A stretch of DNA of 64,000 nt from contig CAMCWC010000001.1 in assembly GCA_945882415.1 (NCBI GenBank), forward strand, positions 1 to 64,000, written 5' to 3'. Both the position numbers and the translations under genes were made by a program. Every line of letters begins with the position of its first letter. Positions within the stretch are counted from its first letter, which is position 1. The notes below the pieces were generated by a model that saw only the letters and a program-made list of their open reading frames with translations, was not told the DNA's origin and made no database searches. This DNA is from Chthonomonas calidirosea. Its GTDB lineage: Bacteria; Armatimonadota; Fimbriimonadia; Fimbriimonadales; Fimbriimonadaceae. This document shows positions 23,828-30,712 of this stretch, piece after piece.

Positions 23828-24354
23828 TGGAAGCCGTAACTGCCGCCTCGACCCGCACCGTCATGAGCCAGATCATGACGCCAGACGACGCCAACTTCTT
23901 AGGCAAGGTGTTTGGCGGCAAGTTACTCTCCCTGATCGACCTTTGCGCCTACACCACGGCGGCTCGGTTCAGCGGGGAAGTCTGCGTCACCGCCAGCTTT
24001 GATCGCGTCGACTTTCTCGAGCCGATCGAAGTGGGTGATGTGGTGACAATGGCAGGAGAAGTCTCGTTTGTCGGTCGCACGTCGGTGGAAGTAACCATCG
24101 AGGTGTACGCGGAGAACATCCTCAAGCGAACCAAGCGCCACACGAACACGGCCAGGGTCACGATGGTTGCCATCCGGGACGGCAAGCCGGTTGCGGTGCC
24201 GAAGCTGATTTGCGAGGATCGCGATGAGAAAATCCGATTCTTGGCCGGTCGGTACCGCCGAGAACTCCGACCTAAGTACACCGAAGAACGAGAGAGATAC
24301 GCAGAGAGTCTTGCGAAGCTGAGCGATGCTGAGCTCGACGAACTCCTGAAGTAG
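23827..24354 (+). CDS. acyl-CoA thioesterase, hotdog fold
   Basis: 175 residues. Cleaves acyl-CoA to free acid and CoA. The hotdog helix and active-site loop are seen in DANFLGKVFGGKLLSLIDLCAYTTAARFSG, where the Asn-phe-leu-gly and the Asp after LSLI are typical of YciA/acyl-CoA hydrolase proteins. The following GDVVTMAGEVSFVGRTSVEV forms the beta sheet. A charged C-terminal helix ends it. It would be cytoplasmic, so its tight coupling to the secreted GH16 is probably transcriptional convenience. Confidence 0.88.
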   Translation: MEAVTAASTRTVMSQIMTPDDANFLGKVFGGKLLSLIDLCAYTTAARFSGEVCVTASFDRVDFLEPIEVGDVVTMAGEVSFVGRTSVEVTIEVYAENILKRTKRHTNTARVTMVAIRDGKPVAVPKLICEDRDEKIRFLAGRYRRELRPKYTEERERYAESLAKLSDAELDELLK

Positions 24355-24397
24355 GACCTTCCGCACAAATAGTTTCCCCTTTTTGCGCCTTCCGTCG

Positions 24398-24403
24398 TAC
24401 AAT
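24398..24403 (+). promoter_or_regulatory. -10 box TACAAT
   Basis: TACAAT, 6-base spacer, ATG 24410. One of the clearest examples of the pattern. Confidence 0.6.
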
Positions 24404-24409
24404 TCCCTA

Positions 24410-24997
24410 ATGGGGATAAGGATTCCGGCGGGACCAGCGTTGGCAGTGGGGATATCACTTGTAGCCTTTGGCTACATGTACTATCAGTTAAAGGGATCTG
24501 GCGGTGAGACCGCAAATTACGCCATCTCCTATGATGAGCCAAAAGGCTGGGATCCGGTACCGCACGGTCCGCAGACTCTTTTCCTGTACAAGCACCCAAA
24601 GACGGGCTTATTGCTTCGAGGTGCCCAGAATCAAGTCGTCTCCGATGTGAATCCCACCCCTGAGCTGGATAGCCGCGGCATGGCTCAGTACTACATCGAC
24701 CGAACCAAAGAGAACCTTCCGGACTGGAAAGCTGAACTGGCCGGAGAAGTCGCCGCAGATGGCGTGAAGTTCAATCTCATCCGCCGATCACGAAACGGCA
24801 AGACCGTCGTTACCGCATTTGGCGTCCGTGGGAACACCACGTTGATTGTCAGCTTGAGTGGCGCGGACGATGAACAGAAGAGCATCGATAGTGGCGGTAT
24901 GGACTTCCTGCGCGACTATGTAGGTCAAGTCTCGTTCGCCAAAGCAGACCCACTGAAACGATCTCCGACCGCGTCCATTCCGGCGATCATGCGATAA
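24410..24997 (+). CDS. membrane-anchored protein of unknown function
   Basis: About 195 residues. An N-terminal helix (ALAVGISLVAFGYMYY) anchors an outside domain whose strands (ANYAISYDEPKGWDPV, RTKENLPDWKAELAG, FNLIRRSRNGKTVV) suggest a PsbP/DcrB-like sandwich. That resemblance is only by pattern, and I would not name it. It has its own leaderless-type promoter and ends at a bidirectional terminator shared with the ATP synthase operon. Confidence 0.6.
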   Translation: MGIRIPAGPALAVGISLVAFGYMYYQLKGSGGETANYAISYDEPKGWDPVPHGPQTLFLYKHPKTGLLLRGAQNQVVSDVNPTPELDSRGMAQYYIDRTKENLPDWKAELAGEVAADGVKFNLIRRSRNGKTVVTAFGVRGNTTLIVSLSGADDEQKSIDSGGMDFLRDYVGQVSFAKADPLKRSPTASIPAIMR

Positions 24998-25030
24998 AAA
25001 AAGGCGGCTGGACTTTGAAGTCCAGCCGCC
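24996..25030. terminator. bidirectional intrinsic terminator
   Basis: GGCGGCTGGACTT (25003-25015) pairs perfectly with AAGTCCAGCCGCC (25018-25030). For the minus strand it is followed by a run of T (complement of 24996-25002), so it is a strong terminator of the ATP synthase operon. It can also end the plus-strand gene at 24997. Confidence 0.9.
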
Positions 25031-25046
25031 CGTTTCAACCGTGCGC

Positions 25047-25904
25047 TTAGTTCTTGAGCGCTTCGGCGCCACCGACGATTTCGAGAATCTGGGTGGTGAT
25101 GCTCGCTTGGCGAACGCGGTTCGCTTCGAGCGTGAGGCTCTTGATCATCTTTCCGGCGTTATCGGTTGCACCGGTCATTGCCGTCATTCGGGCACCGAAC
25201 TCAGATGCCGTACCTTCCAAGAGAGACTGCCAAACCAAGGTCTGGAAGTATCGAGGAAGCAAGGTGTCCAGTAGCGTGTCGGCATCTGGCTCAAACTGCA
25301 CATCGCCGGCGCTCTTGGTTTCCGTGGCCGTTGGAGGCTCAATCGGAAGCAACTGCGTGATCTGCGGTACCTGCCGAATGGCGGAATAGAACTTGGCGTA
25401 GCAGACGAAAACGGCGTCAACTTCGCCCGATTCGTACAAGTTTCGCGCTGTTCGAGTTACTTCAATCGCGTTAGCGAGCGTTGCTCCGCTACTTGGAACG
25501 GAGAGGTTATGCACCACGTCGTATCCACGGCGGGAGAAGAACTGATTGCCCTTCTTACCGACCGTAAGGAGAGTTACGGGAACCGATTCCTCACGAATAA
25601 ACTCTGCGGTTTTTCGGATCAGAGATGTGTTGTACGCACCAGCAAGACCTCGATCGGAGGTGATGATGATGAGGCAGATCTTCTTGACCTCTCGCTTCTC
25701 CATCAGCGGGTGCGGAGGAAGTTCGCCACTTGAGCTTAGGCTTTCCATGACGTCTTTCAGCTTGTCGGCATAAGGCCGGGCTTCGAGTACTCGGTCGGTA
25801 GCGCGTTTCAAACGCGCAGCGGCGACCAGCTTCATCGCTTTCGTGATTTGCTGGATATTCTTTGCCGCTTTGATCCGGCTGCGAATCTGCTTTAAGGTTG
25901 CCAT
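25047..25904 (-). CDS. atpG: ATP synthase subunit gamma
   Basis: 285 residues. Central rotor stalk of F1, which couples c-ring rotation to catalysis. Recognisable by the N-terminal helix ATLKQIRSRIKAAKNIQQITKAMKLVAAARL and the C-terminal ASEFGARMTAMTGATDNAGKMI..L....NRVRQA.IT.EI-type helix, both highly conserved. It is the last gene of the operon: after it comes the terminator, not atpD. The beta and epsilon subunits it must meet are therefore encoded elsewhere. Confidence 0.97.
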   Translation of the reverse strand: MATLKQIRSRIKAAKNIQQITKAMKLVAAARLKRATDRVLEARPYADKLKDVMESLSSSGELPPHPLMEKREVKKICLIIITSDRGLAGAYNTSLIRKTAEFIREESVPVTLLTVGKKGNQFFSRRGYDVVHNLSVPSSGATLANAIEVTRTARNLYESGEVDAVFVCYAKFYSAIRQVPQITQLLPIEPPTATETKSAGDVQFEPDADTLLDTLLPRYFQTLVWQSLLEGTASEFGARMTAMTGATDNAGKMIKSLTLEANRVRQASITTQILEIVGGAEALKN

Positions 25905-25925
25905 CTACAGATAATCAGGGTAGTT

Positions 25926-25944
25926 GCCCCGGCGTTGCCGGGGC
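25926..25944 (-). other. intercistronic hairpin between atpA and atpG
   Basis: GCCCCGGC-AAC-GCCGGGGC on the minus strand, a perfect 8-bp GC stem in the 47-base gap. No U-run follows, so it is more likely an mRNA-processing or stability element than a terminator. Confidence 0.6.
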
Positions 25945-25951
25945 GAAACGG

Positions 25952-27478
25952 TTACTTGAAGGAAGCCTTGAACTCGAGAACGGCTTTCTTGAGAGTTTCT
26001 TCGGTGTCCTTTCCGAGTGCCTTAGTGGTTCGAACGGTTTCGATCACGTCGGGGTACTTGTCGTGGACGAAAGCCTGGAGGCCCGCTTCGAACGACTTAA
26101 CCTGCTCGTTCGAGAGATCGTCGAGCACACCCAAACTTCCGGAGAAGATCGAGATGATCTGGTCGATAACCGCCATCGGCGAAGCCAGGTCCTGCTTCAG
26201 CAACTCGGTGAGTCGCTGACCACGGATGAGCTGCTGCTGGGTGGCTTTATCCAAGTCCGAAGCGAACTGCGCGAAGGCAGCCACGTCTCGGTACTGGGCC
26301 ATTTCTAGCTTCAACTTACCGGCGACGGACTTCATTGCCTTGATCTGAGCGTTTCCACCAACTCGGCTAACCGAGATACCGACGTTAACGGCAGGTCGGA
26401 TACCGGCAAAGAAGAGGTCGGGTTCGAGATAGATCTGACCGTCTGTGATCGAAATAACGTTGGTCGGAATGTAAGCCGAAACGTCTCCCTGCTGGGTTTC
26501 GATGATCGGAAGGGCGGTGAGCGATCCTCCGCCATTCTCGTCGGACATCTTTGCCGCTCGCTCCAGAAGTCGCGAGTGCAGGTAGAAGACGTCTCCCGGA
26601 TAGGCTTCTCGTCCTGGCGGACGTCGAAGAAGAAGCGACAGGGCTCGGTAAGCCTGAGCGTGCTTACTCAAGTCATCGTAGATGACCAAAGCGTGCATGC
26701 CGTTATCTCGGTAGTACTCACCAATCGTGGCACCCGCGAACGGAGCAAGGTACTGCATGGCGTTCGATTCAGCAGCGGAGGCAACAACAACCGTGGTGTA
26801 TTCCATGGCGCCGAACTCGGTGAGAGTCTGGACAACACGGGCAACGTTTGCCATCTTCTGTCCGCAGGCGACATAGATGCAGTAGACCGGCGAGCCACCT
26901 GGCTCGTGGGTCTGCTTCTGGTTAAGAATCGTATCGACGCAGATCGAAGTCTTTCCGGTCTGTCGGTCTCCAATAACGAGTTCTCGCTGACCTCGACCGA
27001 TCGGAATCATGGCGTCGATGGCCTTAATACCGGTCTGAAGAGGTTCGGTAACTGGCTGTCGTTCGATAACGCCCGGTGCGAGCGTTTCGATCAGTCGGAA
27101 ACTGTCGGAAGCGATTTCGCCCTTGTTGTCGATCGGCTGGCCGAGCGAGTTGACAACTCGTCCGAGCAGGCCCTTACCGACAGGAATTTCGATAATTCGG
27201 CCGGTCTCTCGAACGGGGTCGCCTTCCTTGATCTGCGTGTCGTCGCCGATGATAACGGCGCCGATGGACTGCTCTTCAAGGTTGAGGGCGAGGCCCATGA
27301 TGCCGTCGGGGAACTCAAGGAGTTCTCCCATCTGACAGTTTGGCAAGCCGTAAACACGTGCGATGCCGTCGCCAACTTGGATGACGGTACCAACGTGTTC
27401 GGTATCGACTTTCTTCTCAAACTTTTCAAGTTCGGCACGAAGAATGCCTGTAATCTCTTCGGGTCTAATGCTGGCCAT
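25952..27478 (-). CDS. atpA: ATP synthase subunit alpha
   Basis: 508 residues. Forms the alpha3beta3 head of F1; its nucleotide sites are regulatory. The P-loop [10 protein letters not shown] (residues 170-179) is intact. Also seen are the [19 protein letters not shown] beta-barrel region and the [15 protein letters not shown] and [26 protein letters not shown] signatures. Length and motifs are normal. It follows atpH after 13 bases and precedes atpG. Confidence 0.98.
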   Translation of the reverse strand: MASIRPEEITGILRAELEKFEKKVDTEHVGTVIQVGDGIARVYGLPNCQMGELLEFPDGIMGLALNLEEQSIGAVIIGDDTQIKEGDPVRETGRIIEIPVGKGLLGRVVNSLGQPIDNKGEIASDSFRLIETLAPGVIERQPVTEPLQTGIKAIDAMIPIGRGQRELVIGDRQTGKTSICVDTILNQKQTHEPGGSPVYCIYVACGQKMANVARVVQTLTEFGAMEYTTVVVASAAESNAMQYLAPFAGATIGEYYRDNGMHALVIYDDLSKHAQAYRALSLLLRRPPGREAYPGDVFYLHSRLLERAAKMSDENGGGSLTALPIIETQQGDVSAYIPTNVISITDGQIYLEPDLFFAGIRPAVNVGISVSRVGGNAQIKAMKSVAGKLKLEMAQYRDVAAFAQFASDLDKATQQQLIRGQRLTELLKQDLASPMAVIDQIISIFSGSLGVLDDLSNEQVKSFEAGLQAFVHDKYPDVIETVRTTKALGKDTEETLKKAVLEFKASFK

Positions 27479-27491
27479 TGAGTTTCTCTGA

Positions 27492-28046
27492 TTAGCTCTG
27501 CTTCAAAAGCTCATAGCGCAATTTCTCGCGCAACTTGCCGATGGATCCGCGGACGGTGCCATCTAAAACGTAGTTGTCGTAAGCGACCTTTACTCCGCCA
27601 ATAACGCGGACATCGGTCACAAACTCGGGTTCGATCTTCTTCTTGATCCGTAATTCCACCTTTTCGACCAGGGCAACTTTCTGCTCTGGCGTGAGGGGCT
27701 CGCGGGAAGTGACGGTGGCAAAGACGATGCCGTCTTCGCTTCGTCGAAGCTTGACGAACTCGGCGTGTACAGATTCGAGGTCGGCTTCTCGTCCTCGTTC
27801 GATCATGAGTCGAAGGACTTGCATGGTCAAGCTAGTGACTTTGTCGCCGAACACGTTCTGGAAAATCGTGGTTTTGTCATCCCGTCCGACAAGCGGGGTC
27901 ATGGTGAAATGTCGGAATTCCGGGTTGCTTCGAAGCGCATCGACGACTGCTCCGAGGTCGGTTTCGACCGCTCGGACCATTTCGCCTGCTCGGGCGGCTT
28001 GGAAAAGCGCACCGGCGTATCTTCGGGCAACGCGAGAATCAATCAC
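27492..28046 (-). CDS. atpH: ATP synthase subunit delta
   Basis: 184 residues. Peripheral stalk protein joining F1 to the b subunits. The N-terminal [15 protein letters not shown], the middle [22 protein letters not shown] and the C-terminal [27 protein letters not shown] match the OSCP/delta family. It starts 2 bases after the stop of atpF and is clearly part of the same transcript. Confidence 0.96.
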   Translation of the reverse strand: MIDSRVARRYAGALFQAARAGEMVRAVETDLGAVVDALRSNPEFRHFTMTPLVGRDDKTTIFQNVFGDKVTSLTMQVLRLMIERGREADLESVHAEFVKLRRSEDGIVFATVTSREPLTPEQKVALVEKVELRIKKKIEPEFVTDVRVIGGVKVAYDNYVLDGTVRGSIGKLREKLRYELLKQS

Positions 28047-28048
28047 GG

Positions 28049-28678
28049 TTACGCGACCACCTCGACGGAATTGATGTAGTCGTCAACGAGACGTCGGTTT
28101 CGCTCGCTGTCCATGTTCTCGCCAACAACCTTTTCGGCTGCGGCAAGCGCCAGGTCGACAACATGGGTTCGAAGTTCGACAAGCACTTTCTGCTTCTCGG
28201 CTTCGATTTCGGCAGTTGCTTGCTGCACGAGCGCATCGGCTCGGGTCGCAGCTTCCGCCATCAGGCTGCTTCGCAAATTCTGAGCTTCGCGAATCTGGCT
28301 CTGAATCTGTTCGCGAGCGTTAGCTTCGCTTTCGGCGAGCCGTCGGTCGTAGTCAGATTTCATTCGTTCCATTTCGGTTCGAAGGTTCTCTGCTTCCGTG
28401 AAGGTTCGCTCCAAGTCGCTGTTTCGCTCTTGGATGGCATCCTGTAGCGGCTTAATGAAGAACGACTTGATGACCGGGAAAAGGATCAAGAACACGCCGA
28501 TGGTGCCGATGGTCTTTCCGAAGTCAAGCGGAATTCCTTGGCCTTCAAGGGTTTCCTGAATGCCGCCTACTCCAAGTGCTTTCGCATTCAAGGAGAGGTA
28601 GGTGCCGCCCACCATAAGTATCGCACCAATGATGATGCCGACTATGGGTGATCCCGATGATTTTTGTTCGTTACTCAT
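28049..28678 (-). CDS. atpF: ATP synthase subunit b, with extra N-terminal hydrophobic segment
   Basis: 209 residues. Peripheral-stalk coiled coil: from about residue 78 the chain is almost continuous charged helix (QERNSDLERTFTEAENLRTEMERM...). The usual membrane helix is at about residues 53-75 (GKTIGTIGVFLILFPVIKSFF). Unusually, it is preceded by another hydrophobic stretch (residues 11-31, IVGIIIGAILMVGGTYLSL region) and a 20-residue linker, so the protein may cross the membrane twice or carry a cleaved signal. Standard b subunits have one helix. It is the only b-type gene in the operon; no b' copy is present. Confidence 0.92.
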   Translation of the reverse strand: MSNEQKSSGSPIVGIIIGAILMVGGTYLSLNAKALGVGGIQETLEGQGIPLDFGKTIGTIGVFLILFPVIKSFFIKPLQDAIQERNSDLERTFTEAENLRTEMERMKSDYDRRLAESEANAREQIQSQIREAQNLRSSLMAEAATRADALVQQATAEIEAEKQKVLVELRTHVVDLALAAAEKVVGENMDSERNRRLVDDYINSVEVVA

Positions 28679-28705
28679 GAACCGCTTTCGTGATTAAGGG
28701 TTTTG

Positions 28706-28723
28706 GGGCCGGTTGCCCGGCCC
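28706..28723 (-). other. intercistronic GCAA-loop hairpin between atpE and atpF
   Basis: GGGCCGG-GCAA-CCGGCCC on the minus strand, a perfect 7-bp stem closed by a GNRA-type tetraloop in the 75-base gap after the c-subunit gene. No U-run. Probably protects or terminates part of the atpE message, helping c to outnumber the other subunits. Confidence 0.6.
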
Positions 28724-28753
28724 AAAGTGATTGTTTTGCCTGATCGTGTTGGC

Positions 28754-29005
28754 TTATTCTGCCGCAGTCGTCGCAGCTGCACCCTCGACCTTAGTGGTCG
28801 TGATGCTCTCCTTGAAGGAGCTTGGCGCGATAAAGACGGTGAGCAAGAATACGAGTTCGACGAACGCAAGCGCGATCAACATCGCGGTCTGCAGTTTGCC
28901 AATCGCTTCTGGCTGTCGTGCCATGCCCTGCATTGCACTGTATCCAATCATTCCGAGGCCGATAGCGACGCCAAGCGCCGCGAGTCCGAGTCCTAGTCCT
29001 AGCAT
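28754..29005 (-). CDS. atpE: ATP synthase subunit c
   Basis: 83 residues. Two-helix hairpin that forms the ion-carrying ring. Helix 1 is glycine-rich (GLGLAALGVAIGLGMIG), the loop has the conserved RQPEA, and helix 2 carries the essential carboxylate Glu50 in ALAFVELVF. The residue after Glu50 is Leu and not Ser or Thr, so the sodium-binding pattern is absent and a proton ring is likely. A Thr/Ala-rich C-terminal tail of about 20 residues extends past the usual end. The leader is strongly purine-rich. Confidence 0.96.
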   Translation of the reverse strand: MLGLGLGLAALGVAIGLGMIGYSAMQGMARQPEAIGKLQTAMLIALAFVELVFLLTVFIAPSSFKESITTTKVEGAAATTAAE

Positions 29006-29037
29006 TTTCCTTGTTTCTCCCTTTGTTTCCTTTTTTG
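29006..29037 (-). promoter_or_regulatory. purine-rich translation leader of atpE
   Basis: On the minus strand the 32 bases before the ATG contain three Shine-Dalgarno-like cores (AAAGGAAA, AAAGGGAG and AAGGAAA) and almost no pyrimidines. Most other genes in the window lack such a site. It fits high translation of the c subunit. Confidence 0.6.
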
Positions 29038-29054
29038 TAGATAGATAAAAATCG

Positions 29055-29828
29055 TTAGTGCGCGGCCGCCGCTTCGACGTGATCGTCGTGGTGAGCAGTA
29101 ACCAGCGAGATATAGACGCAGGTGAGCAAGCAGAAGATGAGCGCTTGCACCACGCAGGTCAAAACCTTGATCGGCAATAGGAAAGCACCGACCGGAATGA
29201 AGACCGGGTCGCCAATCTTGTTCATGGCAAGAACGGCCTGGTGACCACCTTCGATGTTTCCGAAGAGTCGCAAGCTGAGCGACACATTCTTCATGACTTC
29301 CGAGATCAGTTCGATCACGAAGATCATGATGCTGATCGGAATCAAGGCGACTGGAAGCTTCGGACCTGCGAAGTGGCTGAAGTGCCCGATAACCCCGTTG
29401 GCCCGAATTCCCTCGTACTGAACGTATCCTACGGCGATCAACGCCATTCCAAGGTTGAAGCTGAGGTCGGCCGTTGGTGCCGTTGGCATGAACAGCGCGA
29501 TCACGTTCGAGACGAAGATCACGAGCCAGAAGACCATGATCATCGGAATATATCGGCGACCGTGGCTGCCAATGATCCCAACGCACATGTTTTCGAGGAA
29601 CAAGTAAAGCTGTTCAAAAATCGAAGTGAAAGGATTCTTGAAAACTCGCTGGTTAAGCCCAGACTTGGCCTTCGACATCATGAAGAACAAAATGACAACC
29701 GTGAGCAATACGTAGACGGCCAAGCCAATAAAGCTAGGGCCGTGATGCCCCTCCGCCTTGTGTGCTTCGCCCGCATGCTCTTCCACCCCTGCGATCAGAT
29801 GAAACCCAGTTGTCAACAAGTTGCCCAT
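29055..29828 (-). CDS. atpB: ATP synthase subunit a
   Basis: 257 residues. Membrane channel protein of Fo that passes protons to the c ring. The essential arginine is in VSLSLRLFGNIEGGHQ, and the last helices (QALIFCLLTCVYISLV) match the family. The N-terminus contains a His/Glu-rich stretch (EEHAGEAHKAEGHHG), presumably outside. It ends with EAAAAH. It lies between the AtpI-like gene and atpE. Confidence 0.96.
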   Translation of the reverse strand: MGNLLTTGFHLIAGVEEHAGEAHKAEGHHGPSFIGLAVYVLLTVVILFFMMSKAKSGLNQRVFKNPFTSIFEQLYLFLENMCVGIIGSHGRRYIPMIMVFWLVIFVSNVIALFMPTAPTADLSFNLGMALIAVGYVQYEGIRANGVIGHFSHFAGPKLPVALIPISIMIFVIELISEVMKNVSLSLRLFGNIEGGHQAVLAMNKIGDPVFIPVGAFLLPIKVLTCVVQALIFCLLTCVYISLVTAHHDDHVEAAAAH

Positions 29829-29845
29829 ACAGCATTAAGGGCACT

Positions 29846-30205
29846 TCACGATGAAGTGAGCACCCTTCCAACGAGGACGGAGTATACCAACAACATTCCA
29901 AGCAGGAAGCATGTAATCGCGGCAGATCCGTGCCTTTGTGCGAACGTTCCGGCGATGTAGAACAGGGGAATCTTGGCGAAGAACGCCGCGACGATGCCGG
30001 TGGTTTGCCAGACCGGCGATTCTTGGTCCGCCATCATTCGGCTGAAGTGGCGAACTGCGAGCCAAAGCGCGACCAAGTTGAACGTCGATGCCCCCAATCC
30101 GTACGCCATCCCGATGAACCCGGAGGTTCCATACCGAAAGTGGGAGAAGGTGAGCCCGATGGCGATGACTCCGAGACAGACCAGCAAGAACTTCATCGCC
30201 GTCAC
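29846..30205 (-). CDS. atpI: ATP synthase subunit I-like membrane protein
   Basis: 119 residues with four predicted membrane helices (LLVCLGVIAIGL, ASTFNLVALWLAV, GIVAAFFAKIPLFYIAG, ITCFLLGMLLVYSVLVG). By position and topology it is the AtpI/subunit I protein that helps assemble the c ring. It starts with GTG overlapping the stop of the upstream gene by four bases (GTGA), so translation is coupled. Sequence conservation in this family is low, so the call depends mainly on context. Confidence 0.75.
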   Translation of the reverse strand: MTAMKFLLVCLGVIAIGLTFSHFRYGTSGFIGMAYGLGASTFNLVALWLAVRHFSRMMADQESPVWQTTGIVAAFFAKIPLFYIAGTFAQRHGSAAITCFLLGMLLVYSVLVGRVLTSS

Positions 30206-30660
30206 CGAGTATTCGTACGATTCATCATCATCACGGCTGCCGCGACGCCGATAAACGCGCCGATCAAGGTTCCAAAGTTCCGGCCGGTCTGCACGACACT
30301 GTTCCCGTCAATCGCCCACCCGATCAAGTAACCCGCCACCGGCATACCGAGAATGGTGTACGCGATCGAGAGTCCAACGCCGAGGCCCTTCGCGCTCTCG
30401 CGGTCGCTCTTCTCTTTGGTCGCCTGGGTTTTAACCGCCGCCGCTCGTTTTTCCTGAATCACCTTGGCGCGATTCGAAATTTCTTCGTACCGCTGGCGAA
30501 ATTCGGCATCGTCGAAGGGATCGACGCGAACCTCCGGAATGACGACTTCCGGCGCGTCGTCCAGCATTTCCGCCGCAATCTTTGCCCGTGCGTCTTTCAG
30601 GCGAAGCTCAATCTCGTCTTTCGTGGGCAGCTCTGGTCGCGGTTCCAGTTCGTCCGACAT
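30202..30660 (-). CDS. AtpZ-like protein at head of ATP synthase operon
   Basis: 152 residues. The first 100 form a charged, probably coiled cytoplasmic part (EIELRLKDARAKIAAEM, FRQRYEEISNRAKVIQEKRAA). It is followed by two membrane helices (SIAYTILGMPVAGYLIGWAID and GTLIGAFIGVAAAVMMM), the AtpZ/ATPase_gene1 topology, which is linked to ion supply or assembly of Fo. The long soluble N-terminus is unusual for AtpZ, which is normally under 110 residues. ATG 30660 is chosen because the frame upstream is not protein-like. It is divergent from recG, 52 bases away. Confidence 0.75.
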   Translation of the reverse strand: MSDELEPRPELPTKDEIELRLKDARAKIAAEMLDDAPEVVIPEVRVDPFDDAEFRQRYEEISNRAKVIQEKRAAAVKTQATKEKSDRESAKGLGVGLSIAYTILGMPVAGYLIGWAIDGNSVVQTGRNFGTLIGAFIGVAAAVMMMNRTNTR

Positions 30661-30712
30661 GGCTTCATCGTACCGCCCGCGTCCATTTCTGGTACAGCTA
30701 CGTCTACATAAG

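Noticed and set aside
26576-27481. Plus-strand open frame of 301 codons opposite atpA
   Set aside because: Shadow of the highly biased atpA coding sequence; no domain and no promoter.
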